Shown: positions 40,602 to 48,800 of the stretch, piece after piece | Numbering within the stretch: position 1 is the stretch's first letter | How the letters are laid out: each line of letters begins with the position of its first letter | From: Saprospiraceae bacterium | GTDB lineage: Bacteria > Bacteroidota > Bacteroidia > Chitinophagales > Saprospiraceae | Direction: 5' to 3' | NCBI GenBank assembly: GCA_013214355.1 | Contig: JABSSL010000022.1 | Span: forward strand, 56,388-120,387 | DNA length: 64,000 nucleotides | Notes under the pieces: generated by a model | Database searches by the model: none | Told to the model about the DNA's origin: nothing | What the model saw: only the letters and a program-made list of their open reading frames with translations | Position numbers and translations under genes: made by a program

Positions 40602-40629
40602 TGATGTTGGTGAAAAAACACCAACATCA
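40602..40629. repeat. Dispersed GTTGGTG hairpin, copy 4
   Basis: Perfect 11-bp arms TGATGTTGGTG (40602-40612) and CACCAACATCA (40619-40629), loop of six A. Arms identical to copy 2 at 34017. Nine bases after the end of the SUF operon. Confidence 0.9.
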
Positions 40630-40668
40630 GCCATCCCCTACTCACGCCCCAGCCCATTGTTGGCGCCC

Positions 40669-40692
40669 ATTGTTGGTGTTTTCACCAACAAT
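40669..40692. repeat. Dispersed GTTGGTG hairpin, copy 5
   Basis: Perfect 10-bp arms ATTGTTGGTG (40669-40678) and CACCAACAAT (40683-40692), loop TTTT, between the convergent SUF operon and clpP. A partial left arm (CATTGTTGGCG) precedes it at 40655. It could terminate in both directions. Confidence 0.88.
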
Positions 40693-40707
40693 CCCCCCTG
40701 AAACGAT

Positions 40708-41379
40708 CTAATTCAATTTCTGCCGCTCCGGAATAGCCGATAGCTGCTGAATGCGCATCTGTTGTTCCTCCAGAAAAATAATATCACTACTATCTCCTAG
40801 GATTTCGTCAATTAATCCATATTCCATGGCCTGGATAGCGTTCATATAGCGATCTCGCAAAAAATCTTGCTCAATTTTCTGCCAGTTGTGTCCAGTATGT
40901 TTACCTACCAGATGGAAAAGCTGTGCTTGCGCTCGTTCCTGTTCTTGGTAAGCGATCCGCACATCCTCCGTATATCCTTTGGCCCCGCCACCCGCAGGAT
41001 GCATATGGATAGTAGCATGAGATAGGGCAAAGCGTTTTCCAGCCGCGCCGGAAGCGAGCAATACAGAAGCCATGCTAGCCGTCATTCCAACAGCAGTGGT
41101 GTAGACAGGAGCCTTAATCATCTGCATGGTATCATAAATGCCCATGCCAGCGTACACGCTTCCACCCGGACTACAGATGTACAAATTAATCGGGCGTTTT
41201 GAGTCCTGGCTATCGAGGTACAGGAGCTGTGCAATGATTAGATTGGCCATCCGATCTTCGACTTGTCCATTCAAGAATACAATGCGCTCCTTGAGCAAAA
41301 GGCTATAGATATCGAAGGCACGTCCTTCGTTCCCATGGCCATCTACGACCATAGGGATCACACTATTATGGTAGTCCAT
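40708..41379 (-). CDS. clpP: ATP-dependent Clp protease proteolytic subunit
   Basis: 223 residues. Serine peptidase triad: Ser102 in GMTASMASVLLASG, His127 in IHMHPAGGG and Asp176 in LRDRYMNAIQAMEYGLID. The usual IHQP motif reads MHPA at the aligned position but the catalytic His is kept. ClpP forms two stacked heptamers that degrade unfolded or tagged proteins with ClpX/ClpA-type ATPases; none is encoded here, and neither is trigger factor, so this may be a second, stand-alone ClpP paralogue. The 168 bases upstream (41380-41547) show no recognisable promoter. Confidence 0.93.
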   Translation of the reverse strand: MDYHNSVIPMVVDGHGNEGRAFDIYSLLLKERIVFLNGQVEDRMANLIIAQLLYLDSQDSKRPINLYICSPGGSVYAGMGIYDTMQMIKAPVYTTAVGMTASMASVLLASGAAGKRFALSHATIHMHPAGGGAKGYTEDVRIAYQEQERAQAQLFHLVGKHTGHNWQKIEQDFLRDRYMNAIQAMEYGLIDEILGDSSDIIFLEEQQMRIQQLSAIPERQKLN

Positions 41380-41547
41380 AACTGAATTATTGGTTAATCA
41401 AATAGAATAATGAATTACTACAAAGAGGGCGTCGGCGGTCTTCTGAAGTTCTTCTTCAGCACTATTTCTGCCGCCTCAGAAGTATGGGGTTAGCGCTAGT
41501 TCTGGGCTTCCATCTGAAGTTTCACTCATGGCTTTAAAAGTATGAGC

Positions 41548-41817
41548 CTAGCTAACAAAAAAGGCCTGAATCTGCTGCCACCATTTCTGTTTGGCAGGAT
41601 CTTGTACTAAGGAAAGGTGTATGGCTTGAAGTTCAGTTTTCAATTGCTTACGGCCAGCAGCATGTACCAGTAGATAGCTCTCTTTCTGTGATAGCCAATC
41701 GTGGTACTTGGAAGGATGCAAGAGCAGATCAGTACGAATCTCTTGAGCTTCCGCTGGACTGAGCCTATTCTGTATATAGGCTTCCAGTTTCTCAATATCA
41801 TGCAATGACTTCCGCAT
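41548..41817 (-). CDS. Small anti-sigma-like protein without membrane segment
   Basis: 89 residues. IEKLEAYIQNRLSPAEAQEI and GRKQLKTELQAIH resemble the cytoplasmic N-terminal domain of Bacteroidota anti-sigma factors, but the transmembrane segment and periplasmic domain normally downstream are missing; the protein ends at QIQAFFVS. Its start overlaps the end of the sigma factor gene by 20 bases, a typical sigma/anti-sigma arrangement. Role as a soluble regulator of that sigma factor is inference. Confidence 0.6.
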   Translation of the reverse strand: MRKSLHDIEKLEAYIQNRLSPAEAQEIRTDLLLHPSKYHDWLSQKESYLLVHAAGRKQLKTELQAIHLSLVQDPAKQKWWQQIQAFFVS

Positions 41818-42352
41818 AGTGCGCTTGCTTTACGGTTTCACGGACTTTTTCCAGGCACTTGTACTTCTGCACAGTTGCGGATCGTTCGCTCCGATAACCA
41901 AATTCCTTCGCAATTTCTTTCATGGGAGATCTGAAGTAGTAAAAGGCCTGTAGTAAATCCATACATTTCTTGCCTGCCGTAGTCAAATAGTCTAGCAAGC
42001 GATGCCGATCGGGGAGGGGAGTAGCTTCTTCTGAAGGAGCTACAGTGAATTCTCCCAGGGATTCCAGGCCCAAGCTGGGTTTATTTTTCTTGCAATGTTG
42101 GAAGAAAAGATTTCGGCTAATGCCAAGGATATAGGCTTGGGGGTTATGGGGCTCACAAATCTGATCTGAAACGACTTTTTCGAAATACAGGATCATGGCA
42201 TCTTGGAAGATATCTTCAGCTAGCGCAAGATCACCTCCCTTTTTTGCCACAAAACGTGCTACTGCAGGAAATACCTTTTTATATAATGACCGAAAGGTCT
42301 GCTCCCGATTTTGCTGAAATTTTGCTTTTAAAGTGCCTTTTTCCTTTTCCAT
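41798..42352 (-). CDS. ECF-type RNA polymerase sigma factor
   Basis: 184 residues, typical of ECF sigma factors. Region 2 includes LAEDIFQDAMILYFEKV and PQAYILGISRNLFFQHCKK; region 4 is a divergent helix-turn-helix around YYFRSPMKEIAKEFGYRSERSA. It overlaps the downstream anti-sigma-like gene by 20 bases. The regulon is unknown; ECF factors in this phylum often control envelope or uptake functions. Confidence 0.85.
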   Translation of the reverse strand: MEKEKGTLKAKFQQNREQTFRSLYKKVFPAVARFVAKKGGDLALAEDIFQDAMILYFEKVVSDQICEPHNPQAYILGISRNLFFQHCKKNKPSLGLESLGEFTVAPSEEATPLPDRHRLLDYLTTAGKKCMDLLQAFYYFRSPMKEIAKEFGYRSERSATVQKYKCLEKVRETVKQAHYAEVIA

Positions 42353-42432
42353 AGTTATTAGTTTCTACTAGTATGTGGCCAAATCTCTTCAAACATCACC
42401 TTCAATTTCTAACTTTTTCTAAAAAAAATCTA

Positions 42433-42498
42433 GTAACCCTAAGTTATGTGGAGTTTGTAACCCTAGTTAATGTGGAGTTTGTAACTCCACATTAACTA
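42433..42498. repeat. 24-bp tandem repeat fused to a 16-bp perfect hairpin
   Basis: Two 24-base units (42433-42456 and 42457-42480) share GTAACCCTA and TGTGGAGTTT, differing only in the middle. The second unit forms a perfect 16-bp stem with the following bases: TAGTTAATGTGGAGTT (42464-42479) and AACTCCACATTAACTA (42483-42498), loop TGT. The stem includes the stop codon of the minus-strand glycosyltransferase, and on that strand is followed, past the repeat, by a T-run, so it may serve as its terminator. Confidence 0.85.
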
Positions 42499-43659
42499 CT
42501 CCACCCGCCTACCTTTCCACTCATATCGCCGTACCAACAAACTTCCCATACCCACCAAGGATATATATAGTATATGCCCGATCTGCGACCAGACCAGTGC
42601 GGGGCGTAGGTCCATCCGTTTAAAGAAAAGCATGCCTGTCCGCAGTAGCTGATAGTCTGCGAATGTCTTAATACCAAGCGCTAGCAGAAAACCGATGAAG
42701 GCATGGAGAAAGCCTGCCAGGGATAGGATTAGACAGAACAGGATTCCCCAACAGGTAGCGAATACGAGGCCTGCTATCAAAGTGACGTTGACATTGGAGT
42801 AACTGGCATTTTTGGTACCCCAACGAAGGCGCTGTTGCACAAAACTGCGTAGGTCGGGCATCGCCTGCGTAAGTACGGTAGCTTGGACATTTTTTAGGAA
42901 ACCTACTTGATCCGGAAACCTTGCTGCCATTTTGTGAAGTAGGAATACGTCATCTCCCGATGCTTTTGTATTGACGCCATCAAAACCTTGTACTTGCTGG
43001 AAAGCCTTCTTGGTATAGGCAAAATTGGCCCCGTTCGCTAGCAGAAGTTTTCGGGAAGAGATACCAGCGCCCGTGATAATCATCGTCCCAATAAAATCCA
43101 GAGACTGAAACCGCTCCAGCGCATTCCTTTCTTGATGAAATAGGACAGGTCCTGCAATGCATTCCCAGTGCTCTTTAAGATGTGCCTGGACCAATAGTTC
43201 TACCCATTCAGGTGGAGCAATGCAGTCTGCATCTGTGGTCAAGATTAAGCTCCCTTCAGCAACGGAAACGCCAAGTGTAATCGCAGCTTTCTTATAAGAT
43301 TGAGTAGGGGTAGCCAAATGGTCCGCAAGAGAAACCAAGCGTACGCCTTTATTGGCATAGGATTGTACTATGGTAGCAGTATTGTCGGTGGAGTGGTCAT
43401 CAATAACGATGACTTCAAAAAGGGACTTTGGATAAGACTGTAGGAGTAGGCTATCCAAACAGGCAGCAATATTAGCCGCTTCGTTCCGGGCGGGAATAAG
43501 AATGCTGACCTTGGTGTTAGCAACTTCAGTATTGTCGTCTTCCTTGGGGGGCTGTAGCCTCTTCCATTGAGACAACAGCCATCGGATTAGAATGAAGTAG
43601 GCAATGGAAAATAGAACCGCAGTACTACTGATCAAATAAATGATCATACTCATTACCAC
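42496..43659 (-). CDS. Membrane-bound family 2 glycosyltransferase
   Basis: 387 residues. An N-terminal membrane anchor (about residues 4-26) precedes a GT-A domain with VSILIPARNEAANI, VIDDHSTD, the DxD-type TTDADC, GDD and the processive-type QQRLRWGTK motif, then two to three C-terminal membrane helices (about 290-375). Such enzymes transfer a sugar from a nucleotide donor to a lipid or growing polysaccharide at the inner membrane. Its start overlaps the upstream membrane-protein gene by up to 35 bases; alternative starts 2 or 4 codons later only shorten the overlap slightly. Confidence 0.88.
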   Translation of the reverse strand: MVMSMIIYLISSTAVLFSIAYFILIRWLLSQWKRLQPPKEDDNTEVANTKVSILIPARNEAANIAACLDSLLLQSYPKSLFEVIVIDDHSTDNTATIVQSYANKGVRLVSLADHLATPTQSYKKAAITLGVSVAEGSLILTTDADCIAPPEWVELLVQAHLKEHWECIAGPVLFHQERNALERFQSLDFIGTMIITGAGISSRKLLLANGANFAYTKKAFQQVQGFDGVNTKASGDDVFLLHKMAARFPDQVGFLKNVQATVLTQAMPDLRSFVQQRLRWGTKNASYSNVNVTLIAGLVFATCWGILFCLILSLAGFLHAFIGFLLALGIKTFADYQLLRTGMLFFKRMDLRPALVWSQIGHILYISLVGMGSLLVRRYEWKGRRVE

Positions 43660-44110
43660 CTTTAGAGGGCGAAGGTTTTTCTTTTTTTATCTCTAATTGC
43701 GGGAGATCGAGCGTCTCATCATCAACAATCTCTTCATATTCAACAAACTCACCTTGGATCGCAGTTTCTCTTGATTTATTCACTTCCTGGACCTTCTTTT
43801 TAAACAAGCCCTTCATCAGCAAAAAACCAGAAACCAATGGGAAACCTAGTGCAGATAGCAAGGTGGCTACAACGCCGGTGACTGGATTTTTTTTGAACAA
43901 GCCGATGATCCACTTGGCATATCCCACTACTGTCTTATAGTCCACGATGAGGGCAGCTATTAACAGAATAGGAGCAACTAGCCAAAGTAAACGAAAAATG
44001 AATCTTGCGATGTAAAAAATCGCTATAAGGAAAAGGACCATCAAAACAATACTCGTGACGGAGTTGAAAGGATTGCCCTTAATATTCATCTGCTTGCGAA
44101 AATCGTTCAT
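43625..44110 (-). CDS. Small membrane protein of unknown function
   Basis: 161 residues. Hydrophobic segments at about residues 18-58 (two closely spaced helices) and 78-100, then a charged cytoplasmic-looking tail with EEIVDDETLDLPQLEIKKEK and a FDQ end. I do not recognise the family. It overlaps the glycosyltransferase start, so the two are probably co-translated and may act together at the membrane. Confidence 0.7.
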   Translation of the reverse strand: MNDFRKQMNIKGNPFNSVTSIVLMVLFLIAIFYIARFIFRLLWLVAPILLIAALIVDYKTVVGYAKWIIGLFKKNPVTGVVATLLSALGFPLVSGFLLMKGLFKKKVQEVNKSRETAIQGEFVEYEEIVDDETLDLPQLEIKKEKPSPSKGGNEYDHLFDQ

Positions 44111-44444
44111 ACACTATGAATTATTCAAGAACCAAATTAACGATACTATTTGATAACTTCAACTGTTTAAGATACACATTTGTTGATAAGAGAGTGTACT
44201 TGTTCGACCAGAGCGGAGTCGGTATTCGATTAGCGGACATGCTTAGTCGATAGACGTAATGAAAGTTTGGTTCTTGGACAATTTTGTGCTCTCAAGTTAT
44301 CCTTTTAGCCGAAAGCTGCTTTCGTTGGTCGCATTCTTTCATATAAAACGCTAACCACAAAATTGTCCGAGCAGGGAAAATTTTTATTTTCGTCCATTTA
44401 CAAGTAATTTTGATAATTATCTCGGATTAATTAAATGAAGGCCC
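44111..44444. other. Divergent intergenic region with nested inverted repeats
   Basis: 334 bases. CAAGAACCAAA (44126-44136) is complementary to TTTGGTTCTTG (44266-44276); directly adjoining it, GGACAATTTTGTG (44276-44288) is complementary to CACAAAATTGTCC (44356-44368). A small hairpin CGAAAG/CTTTCG (44310-44324) lies inside the second pair. No ORF. Confidence 0.7.
44405..44412 (+). promoter_or_regulatory. Possible -7 box for the TlpA-family gene
   Basis: TAATTTTG fits TAnnTTTG and lies 33 bases before the ATG; no TTTG is found at the expected -33 distance. Confidence 0.4.
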
Positions 44445-45833
44445 ATGCTTCGAAATAGAATTTACCTGACGATTACTTTTTGCTGTTTTTTGGTTTCAAC
44501 TTTATCACTGCAAGCCCAGCAGCAGATTAAGGTTCACGTCAAAGTCCCTGATTGTGGCTCTCAAATGAACCTGTACCAATTTGATGGCTTTCAATTCCAG
44601 GAGGTGAAGTCAACGGAGCTGAAGGATGAATTGTATACGTTCAATTTACCATACAGCGAGCCGGATTTCTATCATGTAGGTCCCAATGCTCGTTCTACCT
44701 TTCCCGTTATATTGGGAAAAGAAGATGGTATGGAGATTCATGGGGAGTGTAGAAATCTCAGAAATAGTCGTACCATTGGCTCTCCAATGAATAAGGGCTA
44801 TGCACAAGTCAAGCATCAAATTAATAAGTTCAAGAATGAGACCTCTCAGTACCTTCGTCGGTTCCGTCGTGCTTCGACCAATAAGGATGAAGGCCAAATC
44901 GAAGTGGTCCGAAAGCAACTGAGCGATTTAGACAAAGCGAAATTGGCTTATTTAGATTCTTTGAAACAAAAGAATGCTTATTTGGGTACGGTGATGTCTT
45001 TGAATACCTACCTAAGCTACCAGAATAATGGTCAGGATTTCGACCATGAAATCCCGTATTTTGCAGAACGATACTTCCATCACGTGGATTGGAAGAGTCC
45101 AAACTATAATAACCTACCTTGGGTATACGAGGGCTTCAAATCCTATACGACTACTTTGAGCAGTCTTGGTCTTCCTGCTGAGGTACACCAGGCCATGATC
45201 GAAAAGGAATTGGACAAATGGCCTACTGCCACCAGTGCGCAAAAGCTTGCATTTGCAGGGGTTTTGAATGTGCTTAAGCAAAAGAATCATGCTAACTATC
45301 TACTTTTTGTGAACACCTTTATAGAACGGTTTAAAGAAACAGATCCTAAGACGACGGGAGCCCTGTCCAAAGAATTAGAACGTGCTAAGCAGCTGATGGT
45401 CGGTGGAGAAGCGCCCAATTTTACCCAACAAACGCCGGATGGGGCAGATCTTAGTTTGCACGATCTTCGAGGGAAAGTGGTATTGGTTGATTTCTGGGCG
45501 AGCTGGTGTGGACCATGTAGACGCGAGAACCCACATGTTGTTGGATTGTATAATCGCTATAAAGCTGATGGTTTTGAAATTATTGGTGTGAGTTTAGATC
45601 GTAAGAAGGATGCTTGGTTAGCAGCAATCGAAAAGGATGGTCTAACTTGGCAGCATGTGAGTGATCTTAAAGGGTGGAGCAATGCTGTGGCGAAGTCATT
45701 TGGCGTATCTTCCATTCCTCATACCATCTTGTTGGATAAAGACGGTAAAATCTTAGCTAGAGGCTTGCGTGGGGAAGCTTTGAAGAGAAAACTAGAGGAA
45801 TTATTCCCTGAAGAACCTAAAGGAGACCGATAG
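44445..45833 (+). CDS. TlpA-family thiol-disulfide oxidoreductase
   Basis: 462 residues. A signal peptide (hydrophobic about 8-22, cut after LQAQ region near residue 25) precedes an N-terminal beta domain like the DUF4369-type region of Bacteroidota TlpA proteins, an alpha-helical middle, and a C-terminal thioredoxin fold (about 320-455) with FWASWCGPCRREN (Cys355, Cys358) and cis-Pro loop SSIPHTILLDKDG. Periplasmic; expected to reduce or exchange disulfides, for example during cytochrome maturation or oxidative stress. Substrate not evident from neighbours. Confidence 0.92.
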   Translation: MLRNRIYLTITFCCFLVSTLSLQAQQQIKVHVKVPDCGSQMNLYQFDGFQFQEVKSTELKDELYTFNLPYSEPDFYHVGPNARSTFPVILGKEDGMEIHGECRNLRNSRTIGSPMNKGYAQVKHQINKFKNETSQYLRRFRRASTNKDEGQIEVVRKQLSDLDKAKLAYLDSLKQKNAYLGTVMSLNTYLSYQNNGQDFDHEIPYFAERYFHHVDWKSPNYNNLPWVYEGFKSYTTTLSSLGLPAEVHQAMIEKELDKWPTATSAQKLAFAGVLNVLKQKNHANYLLFVNTFIERFKETDPKTTGALSKELERAKQLMVGGEAPNFTQQTPDGADLSLHDLRGKVVLVDFWASWCGPCRRENPHVVGLYNRYKADGFEIIGVSLDRKKDAWLAAIEKDGLTWQHVSDLKGWSNAVAKSFGVSSIPHTILLDKDGKILARGLRGEALKRKLEELFPEEPKGDR

Positions 45834-45842
45834 ATTTCAAGT

Positions 45843-45912
45843 AGTGCGACAATAGATACCTAAGGGATGCAATAGCGTCTTTTCTACCGATTACTATTAC
45901 TATTGTCGCACT
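45843..45912. other. Long-loop inverted repeat between convergent genes
   Basis: Perfect 13-bp arms AGTGCGACAATAG (45843-45855) and CTATTGTCGCACT (45900-45912), 44-base spacer. It ends 8 bases before the stop of the convergent M16 gene. Possible bidirectional terminator or structured 3' end. Confidence 0.65.
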
Positions 45913-45920
45913 GCCAAGGT

Positions 45921-47162
45921 CTAGTTAGCTTGGGCCTGATAATACAATTCTGAGCAGTTTTCCGGCGTCAAAATCTCATTGGCAATCCGTTGTAAGTCCG
46001 TTGTGGTAACGGCTTTGTACAAATCTACCTCCTGATTAATATAGTCCGCATCGCCAAGCAATTCGAAGAAGGCCAGGTTGATGGCTTTGTTCAAAACGTT
46101 CATTTCTGAAAAGACCAGGGTGCTCTCTATCCGGTTTTTGATCTTCTGCAATTCTCGCTCCGGAACAGCATCACGCTTGATTTCTTCCAACTCTTGCCAA
46201 ATAGCTTTTTCCGCCTCCTCCTGACTCACTCCCTTTGCTGGATGCCCTTCAATAATGAATAGGCCAGGATCTACACTTCCTGTCAAATAACAATCAATTT
46301 GAGTGAAGAGCTGTCGCTGTTTTAGTAATCGTCGGTATAGGCGCGAAGAAGAGCCATTACATAAAATATCTGATAAGAGATCGGTTGGATAAAAGTCAGG
46401 ATGGGTCCTAGAAGGACTGTGGAAAGCGAGGTACAAGGCATCATTAGGTACCTTCGCCTGGTTAATTCTTTGCTGTAATTTCTTTTGTGCGGGTTCCGGT
46501 GGAATGTTTCTAGCAGGAATGCTGCCTGATGGTATGTCTCCAAACCACTTCTGACTTAAATCCTTAGTTTTTTGCGCATCTATATTTCCACAGACAACTA
46601 AGATGGCATTGTTGGGACGATAGTAATTGTAGAAAAATGTTTTGACATCTTCAATCGTAGCATCCTCCACATGTTTTGGAACTTTACCGATAGTTGGCCA
46701 ACGATAAGGGTGAACCTTGTAGGCCAGGTCGGAGATGTGATGCCAAGCATCGCCATACGGTTGATTGAGACAAGTTTCTTTGAACTCCTCCAGGACGACC
46801 TTTCGCTGCACATCCAGGACTTTCTCATCAAAGTTGAGGCCCAACATTCGATCAGACTCTAGCCAAAAGGCAGTTTCTATATTTTCGGCAGGAAGTAGAT
46901 CGTAGAAATTGGTGATGTCATTATTAGTAAAGGCATTGTTCTCTCCTCCCGCAGTTTGGATCGGGCCGTCAAAGTCTGGTACATTTACTGATCCACCAAA
47001 CATGAGGTGCTCAAACAGATGAGCAAAACCTGTCTTTTCGGGCGATTCATCTTTAGAACCCACATTATAAAGCACATTCAGGGCTACCATCGGTGTGCTC
47101 TTGTCTTCGTGATGTATCACTCTAAGCCCATTCTCTAACTCAAATTTGGAAAACGCTATCAC
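45921..47162 (-). CDS. M16 family zinc metallopeptidase
   Basis: 413 residues. The inverted zinc motif HLFEH (residues 48-52, AHLFEHLMFGG) and the third ligand Glu129 in VVLEEFKE give the M16 spacing HxxEH-x76-E; the domain also has NNAFTNNDITNFY and the C-terminal M16 half. No signal peptide, so cytoplasmic, like PqqL/processing-peptidase-type single-unit M16B enzymes that often work with a second, inactive subunit; none is adjacent here. Probably degrades peptides. A promoter candidate lies at 47322-47353. Confidence 0.92.
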   Translation of the reverse strand: MIAFSKFELENGLRVIHHEDKSTPMVALNVLYNVGSKDESPEKTGFAHLFEHLMFGGSVNVPDFDGPIQTAGGENNAFTNNDITNFYDLLPAENIETAFWLESDRMLGLNFDEKVLDVQRKVVLEEFKETCLNQPYGDAWHHISDLAYKVHPYRWPTIGKVPKHVEDATIEDVKTFFYNYYRPNNAILVVCGNIDAQKTKDLSQKWFGDIPSGSIPARNIPPEPAQKKLQQRINQAKVPNDALYLAFHSPSRTHPDFYPTDLLSDILCNGSSSRLYRRLLKQRQLFTQIDCYLTGSVDPGLFIIEGHPAKGVSQEEAEKAIWQELEEIKRDAVPERELQKIKNRIESTLVFSEMNVLNKAINLAFFELLGDADYINQEVDLYKAVTTTDLQRIANEILTPENCSELYYQAQAN

Positions 47163-47770
47163 TTGATGCTTTTTAGGTCATGGAAGAAGCCTTCTTCCTC
47201 TTCGTTTTAAGAAGGTGTTTCTTGGCTATATACACCTACAATCAAAAATAGTTTCGACGCCTCCTCGCTTAGTCAATCTGCCGCTATTTTTCAAACTCTT
47301 TTCTATTGCACTAGGAAGCTGCAAAGTTAGCTAAAATGCCCGTAATTGGTCAATGATTTTAACATCGGATGCGCTGAATAATCAACCTCAAAGCGTGCGC
47401 AACATCCTTCTTGGGCTTGCTCACACCAAAATGATATGGTCTTGCATCTAGTATAGTATCATTGTTAAGCGCTCGATGTAGGTTTGAAAAGCAGAGAACT
47501 AGAAAAGAACGAATCTTTCTAACCGTAGTATCAAGATTTCGAAATAAAGATTAGCAGATAAATGCCGGGTTCTCCAGCCGGGTTTTTAAGCTCAAGCTAT
47601 GGACTAGCTGAAGGCTGGGCGGAGCTATGGTTTTATGGCCTATTTAAAGCAATCAGCATGAACAAAAACGAACTTTTTCGACCCGGTCATCAGCAGGTAG
47701 ATGAAATAGAAATAAGCTGGCACTTTGAGCTAAGCCAAGTTGTGTAGTTCATCTCTTAGCCTTCGACTTC
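47163..47770. other. Divergent intergenic region (608 bases)
   Basis: Holds a 17-base palindrome GGAAGAAG-C-CTTCTTCC (47182-47198) in the probable leader of the M16 gene, and its promoter candidate at 47322-47353. An open frame at 47562-47747 has no protein-like signature. No promoter box found for the plus-strand lipoprotein gene. Confidence 0.5.
47322..47353 (-). promoter_or_regulatory. Candidate promoter for the M16 peptidase gene
   Basis: Reading the minus strand: TTG (47351-47353), 21 bases, then TAACTTTG (47322-47329), matching the Bacteroidota consensus. The leader would be about 150 bases and includes the palindrome at 47182. Confidence 0.5.
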
Positions 47771-48298
47771 ATGTTGCCATTGAATACTCATTTGTCTATA
47801 CTGCCTTGGAATAGAACTAGTATTTCTGCCTATTGCTGCTTTCTATTAGGGGTGGTCTTATTTGCATGTGAGACGGTGACGAAAAAGGAGCAACTGCAAA
47901 AAGAATTTAACCAAAATGACACCTTGTTAATCAGTGTTTCCACTGCCAGCGGGTGGTTGCTGGATGTCTATGCAGCTGGAGATGGTGTACTTAAATATCG
48001 AACTAAAGCCAGAGATAGCTACTACTTAGCTGAGAATACCTTCAAGTTTGATAGCCTCAAAAGGAAATTAGTACAAGGTCTCAACAGAGTGAACTTTCAG
48101 CAGCCACCGCCGCTGGGTGTACGAATTATCACTAGTCAATACCCGAAGGGATTTTTCTACGCTTTGCAAGATGAAGCCTTTGCTGAAGATCTATTCAAGA
48201 CGGCCTTCCGGGCGAGTATGCAGGATCTAGCTGAAGACCGCCGTTCGACTAGGCTTCGACGCACCTACCGATTTCACCCACCTGTCCCACGAGAGTAA
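47771..48298 (+). CDS. Hypothetical lipoprotein
   Basis: 175 residues. An N-terminal hydrophobic stretch ends in a lipobox-like VVLFAC (Cys about residue 33), suggesting a lipoprotein; the start may be further downstream than the first ATG, since the pre-signal part is long. The mature part has no motif I recognise and is basic at the C-terminus (RRSTRLRRTYR). Isolated gene, followed by a possible hairpin at 48392. Confidence 0.6.
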   Translation: MLPLNTHLSILPWNRTSISAYCCFLLGVVLFACETVTKKEQLQKEFNQNDTLLISVSTASGWLLDVYAAGDGVLKYRTKARDSYYLAENTFKFDSLKRKLVQGLNRVNFQQPPPLGVRIITSQYPKGFFYALQDEAFAEDLFKTAFRASMQDLAEDRRSTRLRRTYRFHPPVPRE

Positions 48299-48800
48299 GG
48301 TGCTTAGGGGCGAGGTTGAACAGCACATTGCCGAGCTTCTCGGATAAGAAATAGGACCACGTCCACAAGAACTGGTAGTTTTTCGACGATGTACAAGGGT
48401 GTCCTCATTTGCAGTGATGCCCTTGTACTATCCTTTATCCTCTCTTTCTAGGCCATTTTCTTCTCCTACTTAGTCTATCTCGTTTCTTCCTATCCTTCCT
48501 CCCAGTCAGTATTAAATGTATCTTATTTTATGAGTTTTAATTCTTTGATGCTTAAGTGATTAGCACTTAAGTATGTATATTTAACTTTATATGTACCTAT
48601 AGCGATAGGGAATAAATTATATTTTTTTTATAAGTTTGACATCGAATTTGATATCTTGTTCTAAAGCAAAATCTTACCAAAACATAGCAGTAAATACAGA
48701 AATACAATATCAAATTGTAGATAGAGAACTAAATACACACCCAAGAATTATAATTCCGCCATTACAGTAAGCCAGAATTAATCACTAAATACACTAAGAG
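48299..48800 (+). other. AT-rich intergenic region with a hairpin
   Basis: Perfect 9-bp arms GTACAAGGG (48392-48400) and CCCTTGTAC (48421-48429) may end the lipoprotein transcript, though the following T-tract is weak. TAAGTTTG (48631-48638) fits a -7 box for the next gene but is 160 bases from its start and lacks a clear -33. Otherwise AT-rich with no ORF. Confidence 0.5.

Noticed and set aside
47562..47747. Open frame of 61 codons upstream of the lipoprotein gene
   Set aside because: No ribosome site, no conserved motif, and it lies in a regulatory-looking gap; coding status cannot be supported.
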